Source of the DNA: Loigolactobacillus iwatensis
GTDB lineage: Bacteria > Bacillota > Bacilli > Lactobacillales > Lactobacillaceae
Assembly: GCF_003950295.1 (NCBI RefSeq)
Contig: NZ_RHNP01000022.1
Location: 1-47,194 of the forward strand
Direction: 5' to 3'
Length of the DNA stretch: 47,194 nt
Shown in pieces: positions 9,520-18,795 of this stretch. A program made the position numbers and the translations under genes. Position 1 is the first letter of the stretch. The number at the start of each line of letters is the position of its first letter. A model generated the notes under the pieces. The model worked only from the letters and a program-made list of their open reading frames with translations, had not been told where the DNA came from and ran no database searches.

Positions 9520-10801
9520 CGTTATCCTCCACTTCATTTAAAGCCTGTTTTGGTAAAATAAGGTTCAATAAAATACCTAGAATGGTTGCTAAGGCCACAC
9601 CAGTTAATTGGAAGTCACCTAACTGAAGGTAGGCTCCACCAATACCGATGACTAAAACGGTAGAAGCAATCATTAAGTTACGTTTTTCATCAAAATTAAC
9701 CCGGTTATCAATTAAGATCCGTAAACCGTTGGCCGCAATAACACCGAAAAGCAAGAAACTGATGCCACCGATTACTGGACTAGGAATGCTCATAATTAAG
9801 GCACTAATTTTGCCGATAAAACCGAAGATAATAGCCAGAACTGCCGCACCACCAAGAACAAATACACTGTATACCCTAGTTATTGCCAGTACGCCGATAT
9901 TTTCCCCATAACTGGTTACAGGTGGTCCACCGATAAAACCGGCAATAATTGAGGCTAAGCCGTCACCTGATAGTGTGCGGTGTAAGCCTGGATCCTTAAA
10001 AAAGTTCCGGTTAGTCAGTTTATCTAATACCATGATGTGACCCATGTGTTCAGTCATCGTGACAAAAGCAATTGGTGCCATGCCTAAAATGGCCCCAAGA
10101 TAAAACTTTGGCTTATAACTGACAAAAGGAATTTCGAAGGCCGGCATGGCAAACCAATGGGCGTTTAGCACCGGCGTAAAGTTAACAATGCCAAAGAGTA
10201 CCGCAACAATATATCCGCCAACAATTCCTAGTAAAATGGGAATCAAGCTTAGAAAACCTTTAGTAAACATATTAAAGGCGATCGTTAAGGCCAAAGTAAC
10301 AAGCGCAACAATGAAAAATTTTAAATCATAATGACCGTTATTCATCATGGCGTCCTTGGCTGCGTTACCTGCCAAAGAAAGACCGATTACCATAACTACT
10401 GGTCCAACAACAATTGGCGGTAGTACGCGATCAATCCAAGCGGAGCCGATACGCCTAATCAATAAGGCAACAATTAGGTAAACTAGACCAACTGCAATAC
10501 TGCCCTGAGCAATTGCCGGGTAGCCATCGGACTTCATTAGAACCTGCATTGCGACAATAAAGGCAAAACTTGAGCCAAGGTAAGCCGGAATTTTAGCCTG
10601 AGTAACTAGCATGTATACTAAAGTGCCAATCCCCGAACTAATTAATGCAATCCCAGGGTTGATACCAACTAAAATTGGGACTAAAACCGTTGAACCAAAC
10701 ATGGCGAATAAATGTTGTAATGATAAACCAAACCATTGTAATGGCTTCGGTCGATCGTGAATATCAAGTACAGCATGTTGATTCTGTTTGTCTTCTTCCA
10801 T
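9500..10801 (-). CDS. uraA: uracil permease, NCS2 family
   Basis: A 433-residue membrane protein of the nucleobase:cation symporter-2 family that brings uracil in by proton symport. It shows the hydrophobic repeats of a 14-helix transporter, the TEHMGH segment with the substrate-binding Glu, and [19 protein letters not shown], the NCS2 signature. It stands between pyrR and pyrB in the same orientation and has its own PyrR-responsive leader. The gene is also called pyrP in Bacillus. The short polar C-terminus ([11 protein letters not shown]) is encoded by the stretch shared with the pyrB start. Confidence 0.93.
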   Translation of the reverse strand: MEEDKQNQHAVLDIHDRPKPLQWFGLSLQHLFAMFGSTVLVPILVGINPGIALISSGIGTLVYMLVTQAKIPAYLGSSFAFIVAMQVLMKSDGYPAIAQGSIAVGLVYLIVALLIRRIGSAWIDRVLPPIVVGPVVMVIGLSLAGNAAKDAMMNNGHYDLKFFIVALVTLALTIAFNMFTKGFLSLIPILLGIVGGYIVAVLFGIVNFTPVLNAHWFAMPAFEIPFVSYKPKFYLGAILGMAPIAFVTMTEHMGHIMVLDKLTNRNFFKDPGLHRTLSGDGLASIIAGFIGGPPVTSYGENIGVLAITRVYSVFVLGGAAVLAIIFGFIGKISALIMSIPSPVIGGISFLLFGVIAANGLRILIDNRVNFDEKRNLMIASTVLVIGIGGAYLQLGDFQLTGVALATILGILLNLILPKQALNEVEDNDDESTR

Positions 10802-10831
10802 AATGAAACTTCCCTTCTTGATCCAACCTCA

Positions 10832-10934
10832 TAAAAAAATAGCGACTTGCATCATCAGTACTTAGTGAGTCTGCAAGTTGCTATTGGCCGTACGAAAGGC
10901 GGACCAATAAACTATTTTGCTCTCACAGGAGTCA
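10832..10934 (-). promoter_or_regulatory. PyrR-binding attenuator before uraA
   Basis: On the minus strand, GACTCCTGTGAGAGC (10933-10919) fits the core UCCNGNGAG of the PyrR-binding loop. It is followed by an alternative stem TATTGG-CCG / CGG-CCAATA (about 10908-10882), which would be the antiterminator. The terminator TAGCAACTTGCA / TGCAAGTCGCTA with a run of seven T (10883-10832) comes last. The antiterminator and terminator share the AATAGC segment and exclude each other. By the Bacillus model, UMP-bound PyrR holds the anti-antiterminator and transcription stops. Confidence 0.88.
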
Positions 10935-10951
10935 ATTAAATCGTTTTTTGG

Positions 10952-11606
<655 letters not shown>

Positions 11607-11641
11607 AACTTAAAGGATCTTATTTAATTTTGATTACCACA

Positions 11642-11670
11642 AGCTTACTTGACCTACCTAGTTCTGTCAA
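11642..11670 (-). promoter_or_regulatory. putative promoter of the pyr operon
   Basis: On the minus strand TTGACA (11670-11665) is followed after 17 bases by TAAGCT (11647-11642). It overlaps the end of rluD, and the expected start lies about 30 bases before the PyrR loop. The -10 box is only fair. The same bases also form a small hairpin, CTTGAC/GTCAAG. Confidence 0.45.
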
Positions 11671-12577
11671 GTTTAGTTTGCCGTAATTTAGTTAAAGTTT
11701 GCTGGAAGATTTCCGGAATTGGCCGTTCAAAAATCATTAATTTATCTGTTGTGGGATGGCGAAAGCCTAATTTAGCAGCGTGTAAAAATTGACCATTTCC
11801 CTTTAACGTCTTTTTTGGTCCGTAAAGCGGATCACCCGCTAAAGGATGGCCAATATATTTCATGTGCACCCGAATTTGGTGGGTTCGACCAGTTTCCAAA
11901 ATACATTTGACTAGCGTAAAGTTTTCAAATCGTTCCAACACTGTAAAATGAGTGACCGCGTGTTTCCCGGTACTAACTACGGCCTGTTTCTTCCGATCAT
12001 TTTTAGCTCGGGCAATAGGTGCATCAATCGTACCTTGTTCTTCTTTGATAACACCGTGTACTAGCGCAATATATTCACGAATTGTGGTCTTGGCCTTCAA
12101 CTGGGCTGCTAAGCTCAAATGGGCCTGATCATTTTTAGCAACCATTAATAAACCCGAAGTATCCTTGTCGATTCGGTGAACAATACCAGGGCGAATGACG
12201 CCATTAATGGACGATAACTCGCAGTGATATAAAAGTGCGTTAACCAATGTGCCATCAGGATGGCCGGCTGCTGGGTGAACCACCATACCTTGCGGCTTAT
12301 TGACCACGACAACATCGTTATCTTCATAAACAATATCCAACGGAATATTTTGTGCTACAACGTCTAGATGAATTGGTTCTGGTACTGCCACTTTGACGTG
12401 ATCATTTGGAACAACTTTATACTTTGCCTTAACGACAACATCATTTACCTGAACGAGTTCGGCCTTAAGCCAGTGCTGTACTTGCGAACGTGAGTAGGCC
12501 GAAAAATGGTCACTAATCACCTTATCAATTCGACCCTTTTCAGTAGTAATTGTTAACGTTAATTCTGTTGTGCTCAC
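11654..12577 (-). CDS. rluD: RluA-family 23S rRNA pseudouridine synthase (RluD-like)
   Basis: The protein converts specific uridines in rRNA to pseudouridine. Its 307 residues hold an N-terminal S4 RNA-binding domain (about 15-75) and the catalytic domain with the active-site Asp in GIVHRIDKDTSGLLMV. The start is GTG, overlapping the lspA stop as GTGA (12574-12577). RluD and YlyB in Bacillus occupy the same place after lspA, just before pyrR, which supports the assignment. The exact uridines modified cannot be told from the sequence. Confidence 0.92.
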   Translation of the reverse strand: MSTTELTLTITTEKGRIDKVISDHFSAYSRSQVQHWLKAELVQVNDVVVKAKYKVVPNDHVKVAVPEPIHLDVVAQNIPLDIVYEDNDVVVVNKPQGMVVHPAAGHPDGTLVNALLYHCELSSINGVIRPGIVHRIDKDTSGLLMVAKNDQAHLSLAAQLKAKTTIREYIALVHGVIKEEQGTIDAPIARAKNDRKKQAVVSTGKHAVTHFTVLERFENFTLVKCILETGRTHQIRVHMKYIGHPLAGDPLYGPKKTLKGNGQFLHAAKLGFRHPTTDKLMIFERPIPEIFQQTLTKLRQTKLDRTR

Positions 12578-13035
12578 GCCGTTGTCCCCCGTTTTTCGTC
12601 AAAGAAAATTAAATAGCAAAATATCAAAATAACACCAATTGTCAGTGAACTATCGGCAATATTAAAAATTGGAAAATTAATAAAGTCTAGTTGAAACATG
12701 TCGACAACGTAGCCTAACCTGAGTCGGTCAATAAAGTTTCCAATGGCACCGGCCAACATAAAACTTAGCCCCAGTGCAAATAACCAGTTCTTTTTACCTT
12801 GCGTAAATAGCAAATAGCAGATAATGGCAACAGCAACTAACGTAATGACGTAAAAGAACCACCGCTGTCCTTCAAGAATGCTCCAGGCCGCACCGGTATT
12901 ACGTAAATGGGTTAGAGATAGCAAGCCGGGCATGACTGTTTGCGTTTGATTTAGTGAAATATTCGAAACAATCCAATATTTCAATCCTTGGTCTGCACAA
13001 ATGATTAGGATGGCTAATCCAAAATACTGCACCAA
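12574..13035 (-). CDS. lspA: lipoprotein signal peptidase (signal peptidase II)
   Basis: LspA removes the signal peptide of diacylglyceryl-modified prolipoproteins in the membrane. The 153-residue protein has four hydrophobic segments and both catalytic aspartates: D112 in GYVVDMF and D128 in FNIADSS. RNTGAAWSIL and GNFIDRL are further family motifs. The start is unusual, TTG at 13035 with GGGAG eight bases upstream; a GTG at the next codon is possible. Only one base separates it from the upstream glycosylase gene, and it overlaps rluD by four bases. Confidence 0.95.
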   Translation of the reverse strand: MVQYFGLAILIICADQGLKYWIVSNISLNQTQTVMPGLLSLTHLRNTGAAWSILEGQRWFFYVITLVAVAIICYLLFTQGKKNWLFALGLSFMLAGAIGNFIDRLRLGYVVDMFQLDFINFPIFNIADSSLTIGVILIFCYLIFFDEKRGTTA

Positions 13036-13036
13036 A

Positions 13037-13696
13037 TTAGTGACTCCCTTCGCTATTACTAGCTAATATTTGTTTAAAAATTTGTAGATCAGCGGCCAGG
13101 ACCGGCGCCAACTTGTGATTATAGAAGATTGCTGCCGGATGAAACGTCGGAAAAACGCGGTATTGTTTAACCGTTTGTTGATAGGCCTGCTGCGTATAAT
13201 TGTAAGTCAAAATTGAACCAGTAAATAATTGACCGTGAACAGCACCCACCTGATAGTTGGGCCCAAGTATTCGGTGTAATCCAGTGTTACCAATTGTCAT
13301 TATTAAATCAGTTGGTAAATTAGCCAGTTCATAATCAATCAAAAAGGCTTGCCGCTTTAGTTCAGCCTGCGTTGGTGGTCGGTTATCTTTTTTTTTGTAA
13401 TTTTCTCCCGTTCGCTTTGATCTTTTTGTAACTAGTTTAAACGGTCGACTCCGTAAAGCACTGGTAATATATACTGTTTGCCGGCTTACACCTAGTTCAG
13501 CAAGCATTTTATCCAATTCAATTCCAGCGCGGCCGGTAAACGGCTTTCGGGTCGTTACTTCGGTTTCTCCCGGTGCTTCACCCACCAAAATAAATTTTGG
13601 AGTCAAACTTCCGTTACCTGGTACGAGACCTTCCAAATTTCCCGTTACCGTCTTTTCGCCACGATTTAAGAGCTCCTTTGGCAAAATGGTTGCCAT
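13037..13696 (-). CDS. uracil-DNA glycosylase superfamily protein, cysteine-free
   Basis: The 219-residue protein has the two signature motifs of the family 4/5-like glycosylases, FILVGEAPGETE (motif A, near residue 36) and FHPAA (motif B, near residue 186), so it probably excises uracil or a related base from DNA. Family 4 enzymes usually carry four cysteines for an Fe-S cluster; this protein has none, and the usual KCRP segment reads RSRP. A loss of the cluster, common for lactobacilli, is inferred. The ATG directly abuts the fhs stop, and lspA follows after one base. Activity and substrate are not proven by sequence. Confidence 0.85.
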   Translation of the reverse strand: MATILPKELLNRGEKTVTGNLEGLVPGNGSLTPKFILVGEAPGETEVTTRKPFTGRAGIELDKMLAELGVSRQTVYITSALRSRPFKLVTKRSKRTGENYKKKDNRPPTQAELKRQAFLIDYELANLPTDLIMTIGNTGLHRILGPNYQVGAVHGQLFTGSILTYNYTQQAYQQTVKQYRVFPTFHPAAIFYNHKLAPVLAADLQIFKQILASNSEGSH

Positions 13697-15370
13697 TTAG
13701 AACAATCCCGTAATAACGCCATCTTCGCTGATATCCATGTTTAGGGCAGCAGGTTTCTTTGGTAAACCGGGCATTGTTAAAACGTTTCCGGTTAGCGCAA
13801 CAATAAAGCCAGCACCTAAATCAGGAACAAATTCACGAATGTGGATTTTAAAATGTTCAGGAGCCCCTAATTTTTTAGGATCATCAGTAAAGGAATACTG
13901 CGTCTTAGCCATACAAACGGGCAATTTATCCCATCCATTTTCAGTAAAGGTTTTAATTTGGCGTAATGCTTTCGTGTCGTATTCGACACCATCGCCACCA
14001 TAAATCTTTTTAACAATTGTCGCTACTTTATCCGTTATTGCTGAATTATTATCGTATAAGGCGTGGTAGGTCACAGGCTGTTCTAACGAAGCCAAAACTG
14101 CCTTGGCAAGTGTTAAGCCACCCTTGCCGCCATCGGCCCAAACCTTGGTTTCAACGGCCGTAACACCTAATTCATGGCATAATTCTTGAAGCCGCTTGAT
14201 TTCAGCAGGTGTGTCCGAGACGAACTCATTGATTGAAACCGTTACTGGTAGACCGTATTGTTGCATATTTTGGATATGGCGTTTCAAATTAACGAAACCC
14301 TGTTCCAAAGCTTGAATGTTTTCCGTTTGTAAATCGGCTAGCGAAGTCCCACCATTGTACTTTAAAGCACGAACAGTGGCCACAATTACGACGGCATCAG
14401 GGTGCTTGCCTAATTTAGGCACCTTGATATCCAAAAACTTTTCGGCACCAAGATCAGCACCAAAGCCAGCCTCTGTAACTGTGTAATCAGCTAATTTCAA
14501 GGCCGCCGTGGTTGCTAAAATACTATTACAGCCGTGGGCAATATTAGCAAATGGACCACCATGGATAAAGGTTGGTGTATGTTCTAACGTTTGTACTAAA
14601 TTCGGTTTTAAGGCGTCCTTTAACAACATTGCAATTGCACCCTGGACTTTTAAATCGGCAACGGTCACTGGTTGTTTTTTATGAGTATAGCCAATCACAA
14701 TTTTGGCAATTCGTTGTTTGAGATCGGTAATACTGGTGGCCAGGCATAAAATAGCCATTAATTCACTGGCAACCGTAATATTGAAACCATCTTCCCGGGG
14801 AACCCCCTGGAAAGGACCACCTAGTCCAATAACAACATTTCGCAATGCTCGATCGTTAATATCCAGCGCCCGTTTCCAAGAAATTCGGCGCTGATCAATA
14901 TCAAGCTCATTACCTTGCTGGATATGATTATCAATCAAGGCAGCCAGTGTATTATTGGCACTAGTTAGCGCGTGCATATCACCAGTGAAATGTAAATTAA
15001 TATCTTCCATTGGCACAACCTGTGCGTAACCACCGCCAGTGGCACCGCCCTTAATCCCCATAACTGGTCCTAATGATGGTTCCCGTAGTGCAATAATCGT
15101 TTGTTTATTTAATTGATTTAAGGCGTCACCTAAACCAATCGTTACGGTTGATTTCCCCTCGCCAGCCGGAGTTGGATTGATTGATGTCACCAAAATTAAT
15201 TTATGATTTTTGGAAACCGAGCGATTCTTTAAGGCAGCCAATTTGACCTTAGCCTTATAATCACCGTAGAGCTCAATATCTGAATCTTGCAAACCAATTT
15301 TCTCAGCTATCTGTCGTACTGGTAACATTTCCTCTTTTTCATTTTTCTGTGCGATTTCAATATCTGACAA
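13697..15370 (-). CDS. fhs: formate-tetrahydrofolate ligase
   Basis: Fhs makes 10-formyl-tetrahydrofolate from formate, THF and ATP, feeding purine and fMet-tRNA synthesis. The protein of about 557 residues has the ATP site [21 protein letters not shown], the ALREPSLGP motif and the family's usual length. I choose a TTG start at 15370 ([10 protein letters not shown]): GGAGAGG stands eight bases before it, whereas an in-frame GTG at 15379 would overlap that ribosome site. A good promoter lies upstream (15402-15429). The gene leads the fhs-udg-lspA-rluD cluster, which has essentially no spacers. Confidence 0.95.
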   Translation of the reverse strand: MSDIEIAQKNEKEEMLPVRQIAEKIGLQDSDIELYGDYKAKVKLAALKNRSVSKNHKLILVTSINPTPAGEGKSTVTIGLGDALNQLNKQTIIALREPSLGPVMGIKGGATGGGYAQVVPMEDINLHFTGDMHALTSANNTLAALIDNHIQQGNELDIDQRRISWKRALDINDRALRNVVIGLGGPFQGVPREDGFNITVASELMAILCLATSITDLKQRIAKIVIGYTHKKQPVTVADLKVQGAIAMLLKDALKPNLVQTLEHTPTFIHGGPFANIAHGCNSILATTAALKLADYTVTEAGFGADLGAEKFLDIKVPKLGKHPDAVVIVATVRALKYNGGTSLADLQTENIQALEQGFVNLKRHIQNMQQYGLPVTVSINEFVSDTPAEIKRLQELCHELGVTAVETKVWADGGKGGLTLAKAVLASLEQPVTYHALYDNNSAITDKVATIVKKIYGGDGVEYDTKALRQIKTFTENGWDKLPVCMAKTQYSFTDDPKKLGAPEHFKIHIREFVPDLGAGFIVALTGNVLTMPGLPKKPAALNMDISEDGVITGLF

Positions 15371-15401
15371 TAAAAACACCTCTCCACAAAAGAATATCTA
15401 A

Positions 15402-15429
15402 AGTATACACGCTTTATTTCGCTTGTAAA
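15402..15429 (-). promoter_or_regulatory. promoter of fhs
   Basis: On the minus strand TTTACA (15429-15424) and TATACT (15407-15402) are separated by 16 bases, about 35 bases before the fhs start. The arrangement is close to the vegetative consensus. Confidence 0.65.
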
Positions 15430-15447
15430 AGCCCACAAACAGTTCCA

Positions 15448-15476
15448 TTGACGTTGGCCCTAATCATCACTATAAT
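15448..15476 (+). promoter_or_regulatory. promoter of cspA
   Basis: TTGACG (15448-15453) and a perfect TATAAT (15471-15476) are 17 bases apart. The cspA start follows 39 bases later, leaving a short leader rather than the long cold-shock leader known from other bacteria. Confidence 0.75.
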
Positions 15477-15515
15477 TAATTGTGCATCACAAGTTAAAAA
15501 CTGGAGGGATTCTTA

Positions 15516-15728
15516 ATGCAACGAGGAACAGTAGAATGGTTCAGTTCTCAAAAAGGCTATGGATTCATTTCGTATGGTGATAACGACGACGAAATCTTTG
15601 TTCATTTTACGGCAATTGTTGCGGATGGTTTTAAAACATTGTCACCTGGTGATGCAGTTGAATTTGAAATTAAAGAAGGCGCGCGTGGTCTACAGGCCGC
15701 AAACGTTAAAAAACAAACAAACGAATAA
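15516..15728 (+). CDS. cspA: cold-shock domain protein
   Basis: A 70-residue OB-fold protein that binds single-stranded RNA and DNA and acts as an RNA chaperone. RNP1 reads KGYGFISY (about residues 13-20) and RNP2 EIFVHFTAI (about 26-34). It is more diverged than most lactobacillal Csp proteins: WFSSQKG replaces WFNADKG, and RGLQAANV replaces RGPQAANV. The ATG has GGAGGG eight bases upstream. A hairpin with the GGGACAAAAGTC repeat word follows and terminates the single-gene transcript. Several paralogues are usual in a genome, so the symbol is generic. Confidence 0.93.
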   Translation: MQRGTVEWFSSQKGYGFISYGDNDDEIFVHFTAIVADGFKTLSPGDAVEFEIKEGARGLQAANVKKQTNE

Positions 15729-15732
15729 AAAT

Positions 15733-15758
15733 GAGGCTGGGACAAAAGTCCTAGCCTC
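15733..15758 (+). terminator. cspA terminator built on the GGGACAAAAGTC repeat
   Basis: GAGGCTGGGAC (15733-15743) pairs with GTCCTAGCCTC (15748-15758) around a four-base AAAA loop, allowing one G-T pair. TTATT follows. The core repeats a word found at 1309 and, reversed, at 1438 and near 34206. Confidence 0.65.
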
Positions 15759-15821
15759 TTATTGGTTCCGAACATTGCTCTAGAACACGGGCCAAAATCG
15801 AATTTTTCCCACTCCCTTATT

Positions 15822-16214
15822 TTAGCTTAATAACTTAATAATTCGGTGTTGTGCCCTTTGACCAACGTGGATACTAAATTGTTGTTTCACAGGTTCAACC
15901 GTGAAAATTAGGCGGTGCTTTTGTTGCCGCACTTGACTGATTTGTTTGAAGAGCAGAACTCGTTTTTGTCCAGGCAATACACCCTGTAATGTAATCGTTT
16001 GTTGTTTTTGATCAACAATCAGCTGGCGCCGCCAAATTCCTAAGAAGGCAATGAGTAAGAAAAGAATAAACATTGCAATCGTAAACCACTGAACGTGCGT
16101 AATTTCTAGCCAACCTGTTCCACTAATAAAGAGTAGCACAAAAGTCCATGACCAAAAAATAATCATAGAGTAAAGATCTGGCTGGTAAAAATAGCGGTCA
16201 TTATTTTTTTGCAA
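15822..16214 (-). CDS. ebsA: EbsA family membrane protein
   Basis: A 130-residue protein with two membrane helices (about residues 17-34 and 42-61), then a basic C-terminal domain rich in beta strands (residues 62-130). Topology, length and position beside an RNase HI gene match the EbsA family, first described next to the enterococcal aggregation-substance regulators. The molecular function is not established. The start appears to be TTG at 16214, with GAGGTG seven bases upstream; there is no ATG before the first helix in a better position. It is divergent from the RNase HI gene. Confidence 0.72.
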   Translation of the reverse strand: MQKNNDRYFYQPDLYSMIIFWSWTFVLLFISGTGWLEITHVQWFTIAMFILFLLIAFLGIWRRQLIVDQKQQTITLQGVLPGQKRVLLFKQISQVRQQKHRLIFTVEPVKQQFSIHVGQRAQHRIIKLLS

Positions 16215-16252
16215 AAGAGCACCTCAATTTTATTTTATAAGGAGAACAAGTT

Positions 16253-16654
16253 ATGCTGACGTTAGCAATTGATGCTGCCACTAAAGGTAATCCAGGTCCC
16301 AGTGGTGCTGGAATCATTATTTCTGGAGATGGTTATAATATCCAGATCAGTCAGGTGTTACCCGATTTAACCAACCATCAGGCCGAATTTGCTGCCGCTA
16401 AACTTGGCTTTCAAGCGTTATTAGCACGTAATTTAACGACAAACACCATTTGTCTTATTACTGATAGTAAGCTGGTTTTTCAAAGTTTGGAAAAACGTTA
16501 CGCCAAACATTATGAAACGCAAGTTGAAGATATTTTGGCCCTAGAACGACGATTTCAATTAGTCTTTCATAAGTGGCGGCCAGATCATCAAAATAAGGGT
16601 CCGCATCAATTAGCACAAAATGCACTCTTTAAACAATTAAACACAAAAAAATAA
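16253..16654 (+). CDS. RNase HI-like protein, fourth acidic residue replaced
   Basis: The 133-residue protein has the RNase H fold and three of the four acidic metal ligands: D7 in AIDAATKGNPG, E45 in NHQAEFAA and D71 in ITDSK. Where canonical enzymes have the fourth Asp (in N-x-x-A-D-x-L-A) it reads NKGPHQLAQNA, with H118. Enzymes with a substituted fourth site can retain some activity, so function in RNA-DNA hybrid removal is possible but not certain. The ATG follows AAGGAG. A bidirectional hairpin ends the gene and separates it from the convergent nitroreductase. Confidence 0.82.
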   Translation: MLTLAIDAATKGNPGPSGAGIIISGDGYNIQISQVLPDLTNHQAEFAAAKLGFQALLARNLTTNTICLITDSKLVFQSLEKRYAKHYETQVEDILALERRFQLVFHKWRPDHQNKGPHQLAQNALFKQLNTKK

Positions 16655-16682
16655 GTGAATCAAGTCGATTCACTTATTTTTT
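16645..16682. terminator. bidirectional terminator between RNase HI-like and nitroreductase genes
   Basis: AAATAAGTGAATC and GATTCACTTATTT are complementary with a five-base loop. The hairpin is flanked by A-runs on the left and T-runs on the right, so it can serve both convergent genes. Confidence 0.85.
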
Positions 16683-16695
16683 AGGCTTTTTTAAG

Positions 16696-17298
16696 TTATT
16701 TAAGGATTTTGAAGCGCTTTTCATCATCCATATAGTCTTTATCGTTGGCAGGAGCCTCAATTGAGCCAAAAGGCATTTCTGCACGTAATTCCCAGTTAGC
16801 AGGAATATCAAAAGCATCTCGCACAAGATCATCAATTAGTGGATTGTAGTGCTGTAAGCTAGCACCAATGTTGTTTTCGGCCAACATTGTCCAAACGCTC
16901 ATCTGCGTACTCCCCTGTGTTTGTTCTGCCCAGTTAGCAAAATTATCGGCGTACAATTCAAATGAATTTTCAAGTTTTGTAACAACTTCGGTATCTTTAT
17001 AAAAAAGAACAGTTCCAAATGCTGCTTTAAAGCCGGCAATCTTTTTCTTTGTATTTTCGTAGGCCTGTTCAGTTGGTACTTCTGATTTTAAGCGATCAAC
17101 GACAATATCCCAGAGCTGATCGTGCTTAGCACCAAATAACACAACGGCACGTGTAGATTGACCGTTAAAAGCCGTTGGAACTTCGCGAACAACCTGTTTA
17201 ATTAAATCAGCAATTTCCTTTTCAGAAAATTTTACGTCTTTGCCTAAAGCATAGATTGACCGGCGTTTCTTCAGTAAGTCTAAAAATTCTGTATTCAT
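16696..17298 (-). CDS. nitroreductase family protein
   Basis: A 200-residue FMN-dependent oxidoreductase of the nitroreductase fold. The N-terminal KKRRSIYALG is the typical FMN-phosphate contact, with PTAFNGQSTRAV and the C-terminal MPFGSIEAPA as further motifs. This pattern (RRSIYAL plus NGQS) is that of the Frm2/Hbn1-like branch, present in many lactobacilli. The physiological substrate is unknown. RBS AAGGGAG precedes the ATG. Upstream lie a good promoter and a pair of related AT-rich repeats that could bind a regulator. Confidence 0.88.
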   Translation of the reverse strand: MNTEFLDLLKKRRSIYALGKDVKFSEKEIADLIKQVVREVPTAFNGQSTRAVVLFGAKHDQLWDIVVDRLKSEVPTEQAYENTKKKIAGFKAAFGTVLFYKDTEVVTKLENSFELYADNFANWAEQTQGSTQMSVWTMLAENNIGASLQHYNPLIDDLVRDAFDIPANWELRAEMPFGSIEAPANDKDYMDDEKRFKILK

Positions 17299-17330
17299 TA
17301 ATTAACACACTCCCTTAACAAGTTAAAAAC

Positions 17331-17359
17331 AGTATATCAACTTATTTAAAGTAAGTAAA
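17331..17359 (-). promoter_or_regulatory. promoter and operator-like repeat of the nitroreductase gene
   Basis: On the minus strand TTTACT (17359-17354) and TATACT (17336-17331) are 17 bases apart. The spacer contains ACTTA...TAAGT arms. The word AACTTATTTA at 17339-17348 recurs exactly at 17413-17422, and both copies adjoin a TTAAAGTAA word. Confidence 0.55.
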
Positions 17360-17473
17360 GCTTTTTGTTTATAGGTTTTGGGTTTGATTTTGTTTTAGTC
17401 TAAAGTTAAAGTAACTTATTTATTTTAACTTGCTTTTATGATAAGCTCATCTTTACTACCCAATATTGGTGCA

Positions 17474-17509
17474 AAATAAAAAGGCAAGAACTTGTTCGGT
17501 CCTTACCTT
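17474..17509 (-). terminator. terminator of rlmL
   Basis: On the minus strand AAGGTAAGGAC (17509-17499) pairs with GTTCTTGCCTT (17491-17481), including two G-T pairs, and TTTATTTT follows. Confidence 0.75.
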
Positions 17510-17528
17510 TCATTTAAAAAATTATTTT

Positions 17529-18659
17529 TTAATGTTCACGTTTACCCCAATACTGGAATAAATCTGTTCGCAAAGCCCCATTATACAGCTTACGGCGTTT
17601 AGTTGCCTTAGCCCCATAATAACTTTCAAATTGAAGATCGCTAGTTAAGATGTACTTACTCCATGATGTTAATGGGCGATAAATGTCGCCCATTTGCTGG
17701 TATAAGACACGCACGCTTTCCTGATCACTCAAGCGTTCCCCGTACGGTGGGTTGGCAACTAAGACACCATTCTTCTTTTCCGTTCGAAAATCCTGCACGG
17801 CAACCTGTTTAAACGTTATATCGTGTAATACACCGGCCTCGTTGGCATTTAGTTTTGCTATATCAATCATATTTTGATCAATATCGGCGCCCATAATATC
17901 AAGGACAACATCATTATTTCGCTCAGCCTCTGCTGCTTGGCGTTTTTGCGTCACTAGCGTATTATCCACCCAATCCCAATTTTCAAACGCAAATTGACGC
18001 TTCAAACCAGGGGCAATGTTTAACCCGATTAAGGCCGCCTCAATTGGTATTGTTCCTGAACCACAAACGGGATCCAAAAATGGCATATCTGTGTGCCAAT
18101 TGGTTAATTTAACTAATGCGGCCGCCATATTCTCTTTTAGTGGTGCATTACCCTTCTCAACCCGATAACCACGTTTAAACAGGCTGCTACCAGTAGTATC
18201 CAAAGTTAACATCACGTGGTTTTTCAAAATTGCGACTTCTAAGGAAAATAGTGCGCCTGTTTCTGGTAAGCGTGAGCTGCGATGATAAACAGAACTCATT
18301 TTTTCAACAATTGCTTTTTTCGTTAAACGTTGTACATCCGAAACACTGTATAACTTAGATTTAATTGACTTACCTGCTACTGGAAACTCGGCGTCTAAGG
18401 GTAAATATTGATCCCATGGTAAGGCCTTGACTTGTTCAAATAAGCTATCAAACGTGATTGCATCAAATTCACCAATAATAATTTTTACCCGATCGGCCGT
18501 TCGTAGCCAAAGATTGGTCCAAATAATATCTTCTAGATTACCTTGAAACCGTACACGACCATTTTCTGTTCGTCCTTTATAGCCTAGTGATTTTAGTTCA
18601 TCCGCTGCCAAAGCTTCGATTCCACTAGCAGTGGTCGCAATTAAATTATAAGTTGTCAT
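17529..18659 (-). CDS. rlmL: 23S rRNA guanine-N2 methyltransferase-type protein (RlmL/YpsC)
   Basis: A 376-residue SAM-dependent RNA methyltransferase. A THUMP RNA-binding region fills about residues 1-160. The Rossmann methyltransferase follows, with DPVCGSGTIPIEAALIG (SAM site), ADIDQNMIDIAKLNANEAG and the catalytic NPPYGERL. This is the short form without the second methyltransferase domain of E. coli RlmL and matches Bacillus YpsC. The neighbours rnpB, gpsB and ypsA are in the same order as in Bacillus, which supports orthology. GGAG precedes the ATG. The exact target, probably a G near 2445, is inferred from the family. Confidence 0.92.
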   Translation of the reverse strand: MTTYNLIATTASGIEALAADELKSLGYKGRTENGRVRFQGNLEDIIWTNLWLRTADRVKIIIGEFDAITFDSLFEQVKALPWDQYLPLDAEFPVAGKSIKSKLYSVSDVQRLTKKAIVEKMSSVYHRSSRLPETGALFSLEVAILKNHVMLTLDTTGSSLFKRGYRVEKGNAPLKENMAAALVKLTNWHTDMPFLDPVCGSGTIPIEAALIGLNIAPGLKRQFAFENWDWVDNTLVTQKRQAAEAERNNDVVLDIMGADIDQNMIDIAKLNANEAGVLHDITFKQVAVQDFRTEKKNGVLVANPPYGERLSDQESVRVLYQQMGDIYRPLTSWSKYILTSDLQFESYYGAKATKRRKLYNGALRTDLFQYWGKREH

Positions 18660-18763
18660 TATTTACTCCAATTTCTTTTGCTATTTATTTTTATTTTGCA
18701 CGTGCAATAAAATGCGTTTTTTTTTAAAACGATCCTCTGACACCCACTAATTTTTACCTAATG

Positions 18764-18786
18764 AAAAACCCTCCATAAAGGAGGGC
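18764..18786 (-). terminator. terminator of rnpB
   Basis: On the minus strand CCCTCC (18785-18780) pairs with GGAGGG (18774-18769) around TTTAT, followed by TTTTTC. Confidence 0.88.
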
Positions 18787-18795
18787 CATCCTGAT

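Noticed and set aside
15371-15379. GTG start of fhs, and likewise GTG at 42392 and 39165
   Set aside because: In each case the GTG is part of, or touches, the ribosome site; the TTG nine bases later has correct spacing.
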